Shown: positions 7,957 through 17,773, numbered from the stretch's first letter. The stretch is 64,000 bases of DNA from an uncultured Oscillospiraceae bacterium (GCA_949293315.1 CASFCH010000004.1:22430-86429); one strand, 5' to 3'. The notes: generated from the sequence alone by a model not told the origin. Translations and numbers: made by a program.

Positions 7957-9930
7957 ATGGCAATCGCAAAAATGAAGCTCGTCGGGGTGGCCGGATTTTT
8001 GGAACAGCTCGATGAGCTGATCGAAACCTGCTGTATGGACGGCGACTTCCATCCGGAGCCGGCCGCGCAGTACCTGCCGGTGGATCTGGGCTATACGCCG
8101 ATGGAGGATGTCAACCCCTATGCGGATATGCTCCAGAAGGTGGAGGAGTTTGCCAAAAATGCCAAATTCGACATTGCTCCGGTCCGACACCTCCGGCACA
8201 CGCCCACGGATGAGGAGATCCGCGCCTTTGTCGACCGGCTCAACAGTGCGGCAGGCCGCCTTGCCAGCAGCCGGAAGGATCTGGTGGAGCAGCATCAGGC
8301 CTGTGAGCGGGGAATTGAGCAGCTGCGCCACTTCACGGATTTCGACATGGATCTGGACGAGGTGTTCAACTGCGAGTATATCAAGGTGCGCTTTGGCCAC
8401 CTGCCCAAGGACAACTACGAAAAGCTCCTCGCCATGCAGGAGGAGAACCCCTATGTGTTCTTTGTCCCCTGCTCGGTGGATGCGTTCGACTACTGGGGAA
8501 TGTACTTCGCCCCGCGGGAAAAGATCCAGGAGGTGGATCTGATCTTCCAGAATCTGTACTTCAACCGGCTTCACATTCCCGGCGCCGCCGGAACGGCCAA
8601 GCAGGGCATTGAACAGCTCCAGAAGAACAATGAGATTCTGGATGAGATCCTGGAGAAGATCAACGCCCAGCTCGACGATTACTGGGCGGAGAACCGGGAG
8701 CGGTTTTTGGAGGTGTACACGCGCCTGACGCACCTGAAGCTGGTGTACGATCTGCGCAAATATGCCGCCGTGAAGGATCAGTACTTCTTCTTTGCCGGCT
8801 GGGTCCCGGCCAGAAAGGCGAGGAGCTTTGAGGCCAGGGCGCAGAAGATCCGGCGTTCCGCCTATGAGATCAGCGATCCGGACGTCAAGTCCGCGGCCAA
8901 GCCGCCGGTCCTGCTCCGGAACAATCCGCTCTTTAAGCCATTTGAGTTCTACATTGAGATGTACGGCCTGCCCTCGTACGATGAGTTCGACGCCACCGGC
9001 CTTGTGGCCGTCACCTATACGATCCTGTTCGGGATCATGTTCGGCGATGTGGGGCAGGGGATCGTTCTGGCGATCCTCGGCTACCTGATGTGGAAGCTCA
9101 AGAAGATGGCTCTGGGGAAGATCCTGATCCCCTGTGGGATCGCCGCCACGCTCGGCGGATTCGTGTACGGGTCCTTCTTTGGGGATGAAGAATTTCTCAA
9201 TCCGCTCTATTCGGCGCTTGGGATGGACGGCAAGCCGCTCGAGGTGATGGATTCCGTCATCGGGCTGCTGATCTTCTCGATCGGGATCGGCGTATTCCTG
9301 GTGATCGTCGCCATGTTTATGAATGTGCTCGTCAGTCTCAAGCGGAAGCAGTTCGGGCGGGCGGTATTCCACCACAACGGCGTGATGGGCATCCTGCTGT
9401 ATGCCGCGCTGGTGACGCTGGTGGTCCAGCTGTTCACGGGCACTGTCGTCATCCCGACGGCCGCGCTGATCGCCGTGATCGCCGTGGCCGTGATCTGCCT
9501 CTTCTTTGAGGGGATCCTGGTCAATTTGATCGACGACCGCGCACACTGGAAGCCGGAGAGCTGGGGTGATTACATCCTTGAAAATCTCTTCGAGCTGCTC
9601 GACTATTTCATCTCCTATATGAGCAATACGATCTCCTTCCTGCGCGTGGGCGCGTTCGTTTTAGTTCACGCCGCCATGATGACGGTCGTATTCGCCATCG
9701 CACAGGGGAACATCGTCGTGATTATCTTCGGCAATATTCTGGTCATGGCGCTCGAGGGGCTCCTCACCGGAATTCAGGCCCTGAGGCTGGAGTTCTATGA
9801 GATGTTCAGCCGCTTCTACGAAGGGGAGGGCCGTCCCTTTGAGGGGGTCAAAATCGCTTATCAGGAGCGCGCCGAAAAGCGGCGCAGCCACAAGAAATTT
9901 CACAAACAAAAATTGGAGGAATCAAAATGA
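7957..9930 (+). CDS. ntpI: V-type ATP synthase subunit I (membrane a subunit)
   Basis: The stator membrane subunit provides the ion half-channels. The 657-residue product has a cytoplasmic N-terminal half with coiled coil (about residues 90-350). The membrane domain starts near residue 350 (VAVTYTILFGIMFGDVGQG) and holds about seven helices, with LDYFISYMSNTISFLRVGAF and LEGLLTGIQALRLEFYEMFSRFY carrying the conserved arginines. This is full length for the family. A good GGGAGG site precedes ATG 7957. Its stop overlaps the subunit K start by four bases. Confidence 0.95.
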   Translation: MAIAKMKLVGVAGFLEQLDELIETCCMDGDFHPEPAAQYLPVDLGYTPMEDVNPYADMLQKVEEFAKNAKFDIAPVRHLRHTPTDEEIRAFVDRLNSAAGRLASSRKDLVEQHQACERGIEQLRHFTDFDMDLDEVFNCEYIKVRFGHLPKDNYEKLLAMQEENPYVFFVPCSVDAFDYWGMYFAPREKIQEVDLIFQNLYFNRLHIPGAAGTAKQGIEQLQKNNEILDEILEKINAQLDDYWAENRERFLEVYTRLTHLKLVYDLRKYAAVKDQYFFFAGWVPARKARSFEARAQKIRRSAYEISDPDVKSAAKPPVLLRNNPLFKPFEFYIEMYGLPSYDEFDATGLVAVTYTILFGIMFGDVGQGIVLAILGYLMWKLKKMALGKILIPCGIAATLGGFVYGSFFGDEEFLNPLYSALGMDGKPLEVMDSVIGLLIFSIGIGVFLVIVAMFMNVLVSLKRKQFGRAVFHHNGVMGILLYAALVTLVVQLFTGTVVIPTAALIAVIAVAVICLFFEGILVNLIDDRAHWKPESWGDYILENLFELLDYFISYMSNTISFLRVGAFVLVHAAMMTVVFAIAQGNIVVIIFGNILVMALEGLLTGIQALRLEFYEMFSRFYEGEGRPFEGVKIAYQERAEKRRSHKKFHKQKLEESK

Positions 9931-10424
9931 GTAACATCGCAATCGCAATCCTGGCCGCAGTTCCGGTCCTCGCCATCGTCGGCTCCATCGCATTCATGGT
10001 CTATCGCCATTCCAAGGGCATGTCCGTCAAGCGCGCGTTTAAGATGCAGATCGCAACCTTCGGCGCCATCGTCGTGATGGCGAGTGTCTTCGCCTTCACC
10101 GCCGCTGCCGCCGGCGACGATACGGCCGCAGCGGCCGACGCTGCGCCCTCCACCTCCGTCTCCGAGCAGCAGGAGGCAGAATCCGATTCCACAGACAGCG
10201 GCCTTGCCTCCGGCCTGAAGTATCTCTCCGCCGCGCTGTCCATCGGCCTGGCGGGCATCGGCGGCGGTCTGGCGCTCGCCGCGGGCGCTCCGGCTGCCAT
10301 CGCCGCCATGAGCGAGAACCCGAAGACGTTTGGTAAATCTATCGTATTGCTGGCGCTGGGCGAGGCTGTCGCGCTGTACGGCCTTGTCATCGCGTTCATG
10401 ATCCTGCTCGGCATAGGCGGGTGA
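9927..10424 (+). CDS. ntpK: V-type ATP synthase subunit K (proteolipid) with altered N-terminal hairpin
   Basis: Rotor-ring proteolipid. The C-terminal hairpin (about residues 95-165) is a canonical c-subunit unit: YLSAALSIGLAGIGGG, loop SENPKTFGKS, and ALGEAVALYGLVIAF with the ion-binding glutamate. The N-terminal half has two hydrophobic helices but no such motifs. It ends in an Ala/Asp/Glu/Ser-rich extracytoplasmic linker (residues about 62-92, GDDTAAAADAAPS and on). Length is 165 residues. I see no Gln in the first helix and no Ser/Thr after the Glu, so the usual Na+ signature is absent; proton use is an inference. Confidence 0.9.
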   Translation: MSNIAIAILAAVPVLAIVGSIAFMVYRHSKGMSVKRAFKMQIATFGAIVVMASVFAFTAAAAGDDTAAAADAAPSTSVSEQQEAESDSTDSGLASGLKYLSAALSIGLAGIGGGLALAAGAPAAIAAMSENPKTFGKSIVLLALGEAVALYGLVIAFMILLGIGG

Positions 10425-10431
10425 CGATGAG

Positions 10432-10740
10432 ATGCGTTTCCATCTAATCAGTGACAATGTCGACACCCTCGTGGGCCTGCGGCTCGCGGGCATTGATGGC
10501 GTAGTCGTGCACGAACCCGATGAGATCGAGGCGGCGCTGAAAGCGGCGATCGCCGATAAGGATATCGCGATCGTGCTCATTACGGACCGTCTGGTCAAGG
10601 CTTGTCAGGACCAGGTGTACAACCTGAAAAAAACTCACGATAAACCGCTGATTGTCGAAATTCCGGACCGTCACGGCGCCGGGCGCGTGAGTGACTCGAT
10701 CACCCGCTATGTCCGCGAGGCGATCGGCGTAAAGATTTGA
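10432..10740 (+). CDS. ntpG: V-type ATP synthase subunit F
   Basis: Small central-stalk subunit that regulates rotation together with subunit D. The 102-residue alpha/beta protein begins MRFHLISDNVDTLVGLRLAGIDG and ends with a C-terminal helix (DSITRYVREAIGVKI). The middle strand and helix are IAIVLITDRLVKACQDQVY. This is the F-subunit pattern of V/A-ATPases (called NtpG in Enterococcus). It begins eight bases after subunit K and is followed closely by subunit E. Confidence 0.9.
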   Translation: MRFHLISDNVDTLVGLRLAGIDGVVVHEPDEIEAALKAAIADKDIAIVLITDRLVKACQDQVYNLKKTHDKPLIVEIPDRHGAGRVSDSITRYVREAIGVKI

Positions 10741-10750
10741 GGTGTTTCCC

Positions 10751-11365
10751 ATGGCTGAAAGTGAAGCGCGCGTCAACCTCTTTCTGGAGGATATCGACCA
10801 TGACGCAATCGATAAGCGCAACGCCATTGAAGCTGAAGTAGATCAGTACATCCGTTCCCGGCTCTCCGAGCGCGAGGCGCGCGATGCCAAACGTGCCCAA
10901 GAGGCCGTCGGCGAGCGCCGGAACAGGCTGGCCATTGAGGCCAATAAGACATATGCCGCCGCGCACAACCGTGCAAAGCTTGCGCTCAGCCGCCGCCGGA
11001 TCGAGATGGAGCAGGAGGTCTTCTCCCGGGCCCGCGAGGCGCTGTGCGCCTTTGCGTCCGGCCCGGACTATCTACCCTTTTTGGAGCGGAGCGCCGCGGC
11101 GCTCGCCGCCGCCGTCCCCGGGGAGGCGGTACTGCTTGTGCGCCCGCAGGATCTCCCCCACGCCGATGCGCTCCGCACCGCATTTGGCCGTCCGTGCACG
11201 GTGGAGGAGGACCCCTCCATTGAGATCGGCGGATGCCGGGCGCGCGATCTGACCAATGGGCTGGTGGCGGACGATACGCTGGAGGTGCGGCTTGCCGCGC
11301 AGAAGGAGTGGTTCCTTGCGCACGCCAAGCTGCCGATTGATGATCGAGAAGAGGAGGTGGGCTGA
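10751..11365 (+). CDS. ntpE: V-type ATP synthase subunit E
   Basis: Peripheral-stalk subunit, pairing with the G/H-like protein to hold the catalytic head. The 204-residue product has a long charged N-terminal helix (residues about 10-100, REARDAKRAQEAVGERRN) and a globular C-terminal domain ending in the family-typical GLVADDTLEVRLAAQKEW segment. ATG 10751 is chosen because TGAGGTG lies seven bases upstream; an in-frame GTG at 10742 would leave no ribosome site. The stop overlaps the subunit A start (TGATG). Confidence 0.88.
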   Translation: MAESEARVNLFLEDIDHDAIDKRNAIEAEVDQYIRSRLSEREARDAKRAQEAVGERRNRLAIEANKTYAAAHNRAKLALSRRRIEMEQEVFSRAREALCAFASGPDYLPFLERSAAALAAAVPGEAVLLVRPQDLPHADALRTAFGRPCTVEEDPSIEIGGCRARDLTNGLVADDTLEVRLAAQKEWFLAHAKLPIDDREEEVG

Positions 11366-13122
11366 TGGCGGAGAACAATGTGATTTTCGGAATAAACGGA
11401 CCGGTCGTCACCGTGCAGGGCCCGACCTCCCTGCGCATGAAGGAGATGGTCCACGTCGGGGAGCAGCGCCTTGTGGGCGAGGTCATCGGCGTGACAAAGG
11501 CGTTTACAACGATCCAGGTCTACGAGGAGACGACGGGGCTGCGCCCCGGCGAGCCGGTCTATTCCACCGGCGGACCGATGTCCGTCACCCTGGGGCCCGG
11601 GATCATCACCAATATTTTCGACGGGATCGAGCGCCCGCTCTCCGCGATCGAGCAGGTGTCCGGTGCGTTTATCAGCAGGGGGGCGAGCGTCTCTCCGCTG
11701 GATGAGGAAAAAAAGTGGGACGTCACCCTCGTGGCGAAAGTGGGCGATCGGCTCAAGGGCGGCGATATCTACGCCACCTGCCCCGAAACCCCCATTATCA
11801 CACATAAGATGATGGTGCCGCCGGAAATGAGCGGCGAGGTGGTCGCATGCGCGCCGAACGGGCAGTACCGTGTGAACGACACGATCCTCAAGCTCCGGGA
11901 CGACCGTGGTACGGTGCATGAGCTGACGCTCTGCCAGCGCTGGCCGATCCGCCAACCGCGCCCCGTATCCGAGCGCCTTCCCGCCACGCGCCCGCTCGTT
12001 ACCGGTCAGCGCGTGATCGATACCATGTTCCCGATCGCCAAGGGCGGCGCCGCCGCCATCCCCGGCGGATTCGGCACCGGTAAGACGATGACGCAGCATC
12101 AGCTGGCGAAGTGGTGCGACGCGGATATCATCATCTACGTCGGCTGCGGAGAGCGCGGCAATGAGATGACCCAGGCGCTGACCGAATTCAGCGAGCTGAT
12201 CGACCCGAAGTCGGGCCGTCCGCTGACGGACCGCACCATCCTCATCGCCAACACGTCCAATATGCCCGTCGCCGCCCGCGAGGCCTCCATCTACACCGGC
12301 ATCACGCTGGCGGAGTACTATCGGGATATGGGCTACCATACGGCGCTGATGGCCGACTCCACCTCCCGCTGGGCGGAGGCGCTGCGCGAGATCTCCGGCC
12401 GTCTGGAGGAGATGCCCGGGGACGAGGGCTTCCCGGCCTATCTGCCGTCCCGCCTGTCGGAATTCTATGAGCGCGCGGGCTATGTCCGCACCCTCAATCA
12501 GCAGGAGGGCTCCATCTCCGTGATCGGGGCCGTCTCCCCGCAGGGGTCCGACTTCTCCGAGCCCGTCACCCAGAACACCAAGCGCTTTACCCGCTGCTTC
12601 TGGGCGCTGGATAAGAGCCTTGCGTACGAGCGCCACTATCCGGCCATCAACTGGAATACGAGCTACAGCGAATATATCGGCGACCTGTCCGCCTGGTATG
12701 CGGAAAATGTCGGCGAGAATTTCATGAAATACCGGGAGGAGATCTCCGCCCTCCTTGTGGAGGAGAACAGTCTGATGGAGATCGTCAAGCTGATCGGCTC
12801 CGACGTGCTCCCCGATGATCAGAAGCTGATCATTGAGATCGCGCGCGTGATCCGCGTGGGCTTCCTCCAGCAGAACGCCTTCCATCAGGACGATACGTTT
12901 GTCCCGATGCTCAAGCAGATGCGCATGATGGAGGTTATCCTGCACCTGTACCACAGGTGCCAGAAGGTCGTCGCCCGTCAGGTGCCGATCTCCAAGATCA
13001 TCGCCCTGGGCCTGTTTGACAAGCTCGTCAAGATGAAGTATGACATCCCCAACGATAGGCCCGAACTTTTCGACGGCTATCTCCGGGAGATCGACGAAAA
13101 GCTTGCCCCCTTCCTGAAATAA
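11365..13122 (+). CDS. ntpA: V-type ATP synthase catalytic subunit A
   Basis: Catalytic head subunit that hydrolyses or makes ATP. Walker A is PGGFGTGKT at residues 233-241 and the catalytic-glutamate segment is [12 protein letters not shown]. The signature [19 protein letters not shown] and the A-subunit insertion around residues 110-200 (bulge domain) are present. At 585 residues it is the usual length. It is translationally coupled to subunit E. Direction in vivo (ATP synthesis or ion pumping) cannot be read from sequence. Confidence 0.97.
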   Translation: MAENNVIFGINGPVVTVQGPTSLRMKEMVHVGEQRLVGEVIGVTKAFTTIQVYEETTGLRPGEPVYSTGGPMSVTLGPGIITNIFDGIERPLSAIEQVSGAFISRGASVSPLDEEKKWDVTLVAKVGDRLKGGDIYATCPETPIITHKMMVPPEMSGEVVACAPNGQYRVNDTILKLRDDRGTVHELTLCQRWPIRQPRPVSERLPATRPLVTGQRVIDTMFPIAKGGAAAIPGGFGTGKTMTQHQLAKWCDADIIIYVGCGERGNEMTQALTEFSELIDPKSGRPLTDRTILIANTSNMPVAAREASIYTGITLAEYYRDMGYHTALMADSTSRWAEALREISGRLEEMPGDEGFPAYLPSRLSEFYERAGYVRTLNQQEGSISVIGAVSPQGSDFSEPVTQNTKRFTRCFWALDKSLAYERHYPAINWNTSYSEYIGDLSAWYAENVGENFMKYREEISALLVEENSLMEIVKLIGSDVLPDDQKLIIEIARVIRVGFLQQNAFHQDDTFVPMLKQMRMMEVILHLYHRCQKVVARQVPISKIIALGLFDKLVKMKYDIPNDRPELFDGYLREIDEKLAPFLK

Positions 13123-13143
13123 GCCGGTTAGGAGTGAATGTCT

Positions 13144-14520
13144 ATGATACTGGAGCACATTGGTTTAAATGAGATCAACGGTTCCCTCGTTGTGCTCGAC
13201 GGCGTCAAGGGCGCCAGCAATGAAGAAATGGTCGAGCTCCGGCTCGATAACGGCACGAGCAGGGTGGGCCGCATCGTCAAGATCGACGGGGAGCGCGTCG
13301 TGATTCAGGTGTTCGAGGGCACCAATGACCTCTCCCTGGTCAATACGCGCACCCGCCTGACCGGCAGGCCGATGCAGATCGCCCTCTCCCCGGAGATCCT
13401 CGGCAGGGTGTTCGACGGCCTGGGCCGCCCCATCGACGGAATGGGAGAGGTCTATCCCGAGTGCTACCGCGACGTCAACGGCGAGCCGATCAACCCCGTC
13501 TCCCGCATCTACCCGCGCAATTACATCAACACCGGCATCTCCTCCATCGACGCGCTGGCCACACTGATCCGCGGCCAGAAGCTGCCGATCTTCTCCGGCT
13601 CGGGCATGAAGCACAACGAACTGGCCGTCCAGATCGTGCGTCAGGCATCCGTCGGGGACGATGAGGACTTTGCCATCGTATTTGCCGCCATGGGCGTAAA
13701 GAACGACGTCGCGGAGTACTTCCGCTCCTCGTTTGAGGAGGCCGACGTCATGGACCGCGTCGTCATGTTTCTGAACCTGTCGAACGATCCGGTCATCGAG
13801 CGCATCCTCACCCCCAAGTGCGCGCTGACCGCGGCGGAATACCTCGCCTTTGAGAAGAATATGAACATCCTCGTCATCCTGACGGATATGACCTCGTACT
13901 GCGAGGCGCTGCGTGAGTTCAGCTCCTCCAAGGGGGAGATTCCGGGACGAAAGGGCTTCCCCGGGTATCTGTACTCCGATCTGGCCGCGCTCTATGAGCG
14001 CGCCGGAATCGTCAAGGGGAAAAAGGGCTCCGTCACGCAGATCCCGATCCTCACCATGCCCAATGACGATATCACCCATCCCATCCCGGACCTGACCGGC
14101 TATATCACGGAGGGGCAGATCGTGCTCGACCGCGAGCTGGACTCCAAGGGAATCTATCCGCCCGTCAGCGTCCTGCCGTCCCTGTCCCGGCTGATGAAGG
14201 ACGGCATTGGCGCGGGCTATACGCGCGACGACCACAACGCCGTCTCCACGCAGCTCTTCGCCTCTTACGCCAAGGTGCAGGACGCCAAGGCGCTCGCCTC
14301 CGTCATCGGCGAGGATGAGCTGTCCGAGTCGGACAAAAAGCTGATGGAATTCGGCCGTGAATTTGAGCGCCGCTTTATCAATCAGGGGTACGATGAGAAC
14401 AGAAGCATTGAGCAGACGCTGGATCTGGGCTGGGAGCTGCTGTCCATGCTCGACCGCTCCGAGCTTGACCGCGTGGACGACGCCATGCTCGATCAGCACT
14501 ACAGGCCGCAAAAGTCCTGA
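13144..14520 (+). CDS. ntpB: V-type ATP synthase subunit B
   Basis: Non-catalytic nucleotide-binding-fold head subunit alternating with A. The 458-residue protein lacks a Walker A lysine, having [16 protein letters not shown] in that place as expected for B. It carries the signature [22 protein letters not shown] and the closing [21 protein letters not shown]. The start at 13144 has GGAG nine bases upstream, whereas the in-frame ATG at 13138 leaves only three. It lies between A and D. Confidence 0.96.
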   Translation: MILEHIGLNEINGSLVVLDGVKGASNEEMVELRLDNGTSRVGRIVKIDGERVVIQVFEGTNDLSLVNTRTRLTGRPMQIALSPEILGRVFDGLGRPIDGMGEVYPECYRDVNGEPINPVSRIYPRNYINTGISSIDALATLIRGQKLPIFSGSGMKHNELAVQIVRQASVGDDEDFAIVFAAMGVKNDVAEYFRSSFEEADVMDRVVMFLNLSNDPVIERILTPKCALTAAEYLAFEKNMNILVILTDMTSYCEALREFSSSKGEIPGRKGFPGYLYSDLAALYERAGIVKGKKGSVTQIPILTMPNDDITHPIPDLTGYITEGQIVLDRELDSKGIYPPVSVLPSLSRLMKDGIGAGYTRDDHNAVSTQLFASYAKVQDAKALASVIGEDELSESDKKLMEFGREFERRFINQGYDENRSIEQTLDLGWELLSMLDRSELDRVDDAMLDQHYRPQKS

Positions 14521-14537
14521 CAGGGAGGTGAGCGCAG

Positions 14538-15158
14538 GTGGCCAAGCAGGTATTTCCCACCAAGTCCAATTTAATCAGTACCAGAAAGTCGCTTTCGCTC
14601 GCAAAGCTCGGCTATGAGCTGATGGATCGCAAGCGCAACATTTTGGTGCGCGAGATGATGGATCTGATCGACAAGGCCAATGAGATCCAGGGGTCGATCG
14701 ATACGCTCTATGCGGACGCCTATATTGCGCTTCAGCGCGCGAATGTGACGCTGGGCATCTGTGATGAGGCGGCCCAGACGATCCCGATCGACGAGAGCGT
14801 GGAGCTCGATTCCCGCAGCGTCATGGGGGTGGAGATCCCGATCGTGCGCATCGGGGAGGCGGGTGATCGGCACCTGCACTATGGTCTCTACTGTACCAAT
14901 TCGCAGTTGGACGAGGCTTACATCATGTTCGACCGCGTCAAGCACCTGACGGCGGAGCTCGCCCAGGTGGAGAACAGCGTGTACCGTCTGGCGAGCGCGA
15001 TCAAAAAGACGCAGAAGCGTGCAAACGCGCTGCACAATATCATGATCCCGCAGTTTGAGCATACGATCAAATTTATCAATGAGGCCCTTGAGGAAAAGGA
15101 GCGCGAGGATTTTTCCCGCCTCAAGGCGATCAAGAGCCAGCGCGGTCCGCAGAGCTGA
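14538..15158 (+). CDS. ntpD: V-type ATP synthase subunit D
   Basis: Central rotor shaft. The 206-residue protein begins with a GTG start (MAKQVFPTKSNLISTRKSLSLAKLGYELMDRKRNILVREMM), the highly conserved D-subunit N-terminus, and ends in a second long helix (RANALHNIMIPQFEHTIKFI). These form the antiparallel coiled coil. GGGAGGTG precedes the start. It is the last gene of the ATPase operon and is followed by a terminator. Confidence 0.95.
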   Translation: MAKQVFPTKSNLISTRKSLSLAKLGYELMDRKRNILVREMMDLIDKANEIQGSIDTLYADAYIALQRANVTLGICDEAAQTIPIDESVELDSRSVMGVEIPIVRIGEAGDRHLHYGLYCTNSQLDEAYIMFDRVKHLTAELAQVENSVYRLASAIKKTQKRANALHNIMIPQFEHTIKFINEALEEKEREDFSRLKAIKSQRGPQS

Positions 15159-15166
15159 CAATGGAT

Positions 15167-15193
15167 GGCGTCCGGATTTCCGGGCGCCTTTTT
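15167..15193 (+). terminator. Intrinsic terminator of the V-ATPase operon
   Basis: GGCGTCCGG and CCGGGCGCC arms around ATTT are followed by five T residues. Confidence 0.85.
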
Positions 15194-15299
15194 GGTTGCC
15201 GTATGGTTCGATCCGTTTTTTCCGGATGACCGGTGTATAATTCACTTTTTTCAGTTTACAATACGGGTGTAAACCAAAAAAAGGAGTGATTTTCTATTT

Positions 15300-15485
15300 A
15301 TGGCAGACCTCACCGGGAAGGAGCTCTCCGCGCTTGAAGACGAGCTCGGCGCGGAAAAGCTGATCATTACCAAGTTTAAAAATTATGCCAATATGACGGC
15401 GGACCCGCAGATCCGCGGAAAGTGCGAACAGATTGCCGCCCAGCATCTGCAGCACTACAACACGCTGCTGGGCCATTTGAACTAA
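15300..15485 (+). CDS. Small spore-coat-associated protein
   Basis: A 61-residue protein resembling short proteins encoded beside CotF-like genes in Clostridia. Two helices are visible (ELSALEDELGAEKLIITKFKNYA and RGKCEQIAAQHLQHYNTLLG) and it ends in LLGHLN. AAGGAG lies about 13 bases before the ATG. It is 20 bases from the CotF-like gene and clearly co-transcribed with it. A possible -10 (TATAAT, 15236-15241) lacks a convincing sigma-A -35, so a sporulation sigma factor may be used. The exact role in the coat is unknown. Confidence 0.7.
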   Translation: MADLTGKELSALEDELGAEKLIITKFKNYANMTADPQIRGKCEQIAAQHLQHYNTLLGHLN

Positions 15486-15505
15486 AAACAGGGGAGGAAT
15501 GAACG

Positions 15506-15790
15506 ATGCCGGCCACACAGGCGCAGGCCGTCCTCTGCGATCAGGACATCATGGACGATATGCTCACCGCAGAGAAGGGCCTCACAGGACTTTTCAATAC
15601 GTTTGCCAACGAATGCGTGCATCAGACGTTGCGCAACGATATGCTCAATATCCTGCGCGAAAACCATATGATTCAGGCGGACCTGTTCACGGAGATGCAG
15701 AAACGCGGCTGGTACAGCCCGGCCATGGCCGATCAGCAGATGATCAACCAGACGCGCACCAAATTCCAGAATATCGCGCAGAATTTATAA
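15506..15790 (+). CDS. CotF-family spore coat protein
   Basis: The 94-residue protein fits the Coat F domain: an N-terminal helix DQDIMDDMLTAEKGLTGLFNTF, a second helix with LRNDMLNILRENHMIQADLFTEM, then the diagnostic KRGWYSPAMADQQMI. CotF proteins sit in the spore coat and are ferritin-like in fold. GGGAGG precedes the ATG. This is the clearest sign that the organism belongs to a spore-forming lineage. Confidence 0.85.
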   Translation: MPATQAQAVLCDQDIMDDMLTAEKGLTGLFNTFANECVHQTLRNDMLNILRENHMIQADLFTEMQKRGWYSPAMADQQMINQTRTKFQNIAQNL

Positions 15791-15835
15791 CCGGCTTTTG
15801 CCTGACCTGGTCTGTCAGGCGGGGCGCTTTTTAAA

Positions 15836-15872
15836 GGGATATGCACCGTGACGGGTGCATGTCCCTTTTTTT
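15836..15872 (+). terminator. Strong intrinsic terminator after the spore-coat genes
   Basis: GGGATATGCACC and GGTGCATGTCCC arms are followed by seven T residues. A second dyad GCCTGAC/GTCAGGC lies just upstream at 15800-15820. Confidence 0.88.
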
Positions 15873-15885
15873 GTCGAAAAAGGTC

Positions 15886-15913
15886 TTGATATTTTACGGT
15901 GGTCGGATATAAT
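15886..15913 (+). promoter_or_regulatory. Promoter of the SIR2-fusion gene
   Basis: TTGATA and TATAAT with a 16-base spacer, 43 bases before the ATG. Confidence 0.65.
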
Positions 15914-15955
15914 GAAAATAGATACGTTTAGAAGTTTAAATGGCGGGTGTGAAAT

Positions 15956-17773
15956 ATGGAACGTGATTTGAAAAAGGAAATCCCCCGGTTTGATGAAATG
16001 TTCGTCCCCGTTTTGGAAGCGCTGAAAAGCCTTGGCGGGCGGGCGTCCTTGGACGATCTGGACCGGGAAGCCATCTGCAGAATGCATATTTCCCCGCAGG
16101 CCCAGGAGATCCCCCACAGCTCAAGGGGACCTGGAACAGAGGTCCGATACCGTCTGGCCTGGGCGCGTACCTATTTGAAAAAGTACGGCCTGATTGTGAA
16201 CCCGCGCCGCGGTGTCTGGCGCTTTTCGGAAGCCTTTGACGGGGATATCGGGAAGGTGGACAGCGCTTTAATTGTAAAAACGGTCCGGGATCAGAACCTG
16301 AAGGCGTTTAAGAATGCCGCCATCTCCGAGCTGGAAGCCGCTTCCGCTTTTGAGCACTTTGCATTGATGGCGCTGCGGGAGTATGCCAGGGCCAAGTCCG
16401 TCCCGATGGTATTCGAAAAGAAGCGCGGCGGGGTCCGCTATGACGCAGTATTTCCGCAGGGGATTTTGGAAAACGGTAAAAAAACGTATGTTGAAATACG
16501 CGCTTCGCTGAGTATCGCAAACGCAAGAGAGCTTTTTGCGCACTGGGTGGACGGACTGGCCGCGAATGAGTGCTTTCTGCTGATTGTAGGCGATCAGCTT
16601 CCCGCTGAAGAGAAGCGCAGGACTGTAGAGGTGATGGCGTATACGGCTCGCTGCAGCGTGATGCTGTGGGATTATGACGACCTTTTGACGTATGTGGGAC
16701 GTGAGACGAATTATATCGGTTTCCTCTCCACGCCGCGCAAGACGCTGGCGGATGAGGCGATTTTACGCGCGCCGAACGATCGGGAAGAGCAGGATACCAG
16801 GCGCCTCCGGATTGAGGGGCTCCGGCAGGCCTATCAGTCGGAAAACCTGACGCTCTGTCTGGGAGCGGGCGTCTCCAATGACGCCGGGCTCCCGCTGTGG
16901 AACGATATGATCCATGATCTGCTTGTCCTGATGATCGACTATAAAACGCAGGGGGAGATTTTAGAGAAATCCGATCTCGAGCGAATCGGCCGGCTGGCCT
17001 CATCGAATCGGGAGGAATCCCCCCTGACCCAGGTGCGCTATATTCGTACGGCGTTTGAAGCGGAGGAGAGCGCCGATTACTACAATATCGTGCGCAGTGT
17101 TCTCTATGGGAAGGCCATACATACAGAATCCGCGCTTTTGGAAGCGATCGGCGAGCTCGCCAGACCAAAGCGAAACCATATCGGTGTCAAAGGCGTGATC
17201 ACATACAATTTTGACGACCTGCTTGAGCGAGAACTTCAAGAAAAAGGGGTTCCGTACAACGTGGTGTACCGGGAAAATGATCGCGTCAGTTCCTCGGTGC
17301 TCAATGTTTATCACGTCCATGGATTCCTCCCGTATCGGCCGGAGGCGGGCGCACAGGAGGATACGGCCCTGATTTTTTCGGAGGAGGATTACCACGAGGT
17401 GTATCGCGACGCCTACTGCTGGTCCAATATTACGCAGTTGAATGCCTTCCGGGAAAATGTCTGTCTGTTCATCGGCTCTTCCCTGACGGACCCAAACATG
17501 AGACGGCTGCTGGATATTTCGGCGCGCTCCGGGGATACCCCGCGCCATTTTGCCATCATGAAGCGGAAAAGGCCGGCCGCCGGACTGGGGGAGAACAGCC
17601 GGGACCGTAGACTGATGAACATTTATCAGCGGATTGATAACAGCATTCGGGACGCCTATTTCCGCACGCTGGGGATCCAGGTGATCTGGGTGGATGATTT
17701 TGCGGAGATTCCCTGCATTTTGGAATCTCTTTTGCAAGACGATGCGGGCCGCACCAAAAACAGAGCGCGTTAA
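15956..17773 (+). CDS. Mrr-type winged helix / nuclease-like / SIR2-like fusion, candidate defence NADase
   Basis: A 605-residue three-part protein. Residues 10-95 match the Mrr N-terminal winged helix (LAWARTYLKKYGLIVNPRRG then VWRFSEAF), probably DNA-binding. Residues about 125-245 look like a restriction-endonuclease-like core, with D163 (RYDAVF) and E180-I-R182 (KTYVEIR) in D...ExK-like order but Arg for Lys. Residues about 290-595 are a SIR2-like domain: GAGVSNDAG (303-311), ITYNFDD with N418, YHVHG with H455, and GSSLTDPN (507-514). Such SIR2 domains in phage defence proteins (ThsA, DSR families) cleave NAD+. It stands alone with its own promoter. Defence function is inferred; no partner gene is visible. 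Confidence 0.8.
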   Translation: MERDLKKEIPRFDEMFVPVLEALKSLGGRASLDDLDREAICRMHISPQAQEIPHSSRGPGTEVRYRLAWARTYLKKYGLIVNPRRGVWRFSEAFDGDIGKVDSALIVKTVRDQNLKAFKNAAISELEAASAFEHFALMALREYARAKSVPMVFEKKRGGVRYDAVFPQGILENGKKTYVEIRASLSIANARELFAHWVDGLAANECFLLIVGDQLPAEEKRRTVEVMAYTARCSVMLWDYDDLLTYVGRETNYIGFLSTPRKTLADEAILRAPNDREEQDTRRLRIEGLRQAYQSENLTLCLGAGVSNDAGLPLWNDMIHDLLVLMIDYKTQGEILEKSDLERIGRLASSNREESPLTQVRYIRTAFEAEESADYYNIVRSVLYGKAIHTESALLEAIGELARPKRNHIGVKGVITYNFDDLLERELQEKGVPYNVVYRENDRVSSSVLNVYHVHGFLPYRPEAGAQEDTALIFSEEDYHEVYRDAYCWSNITQLNAFRENVCLFIGSSLTDPNMRRLLDISARSGDTPRHFAIMKRKRPAAGLGENSRDRRLMNIYQRIDNSIRDAYFRTLGIQVIWVDDFAEIPCILESLLQDDAGRTKNRAR

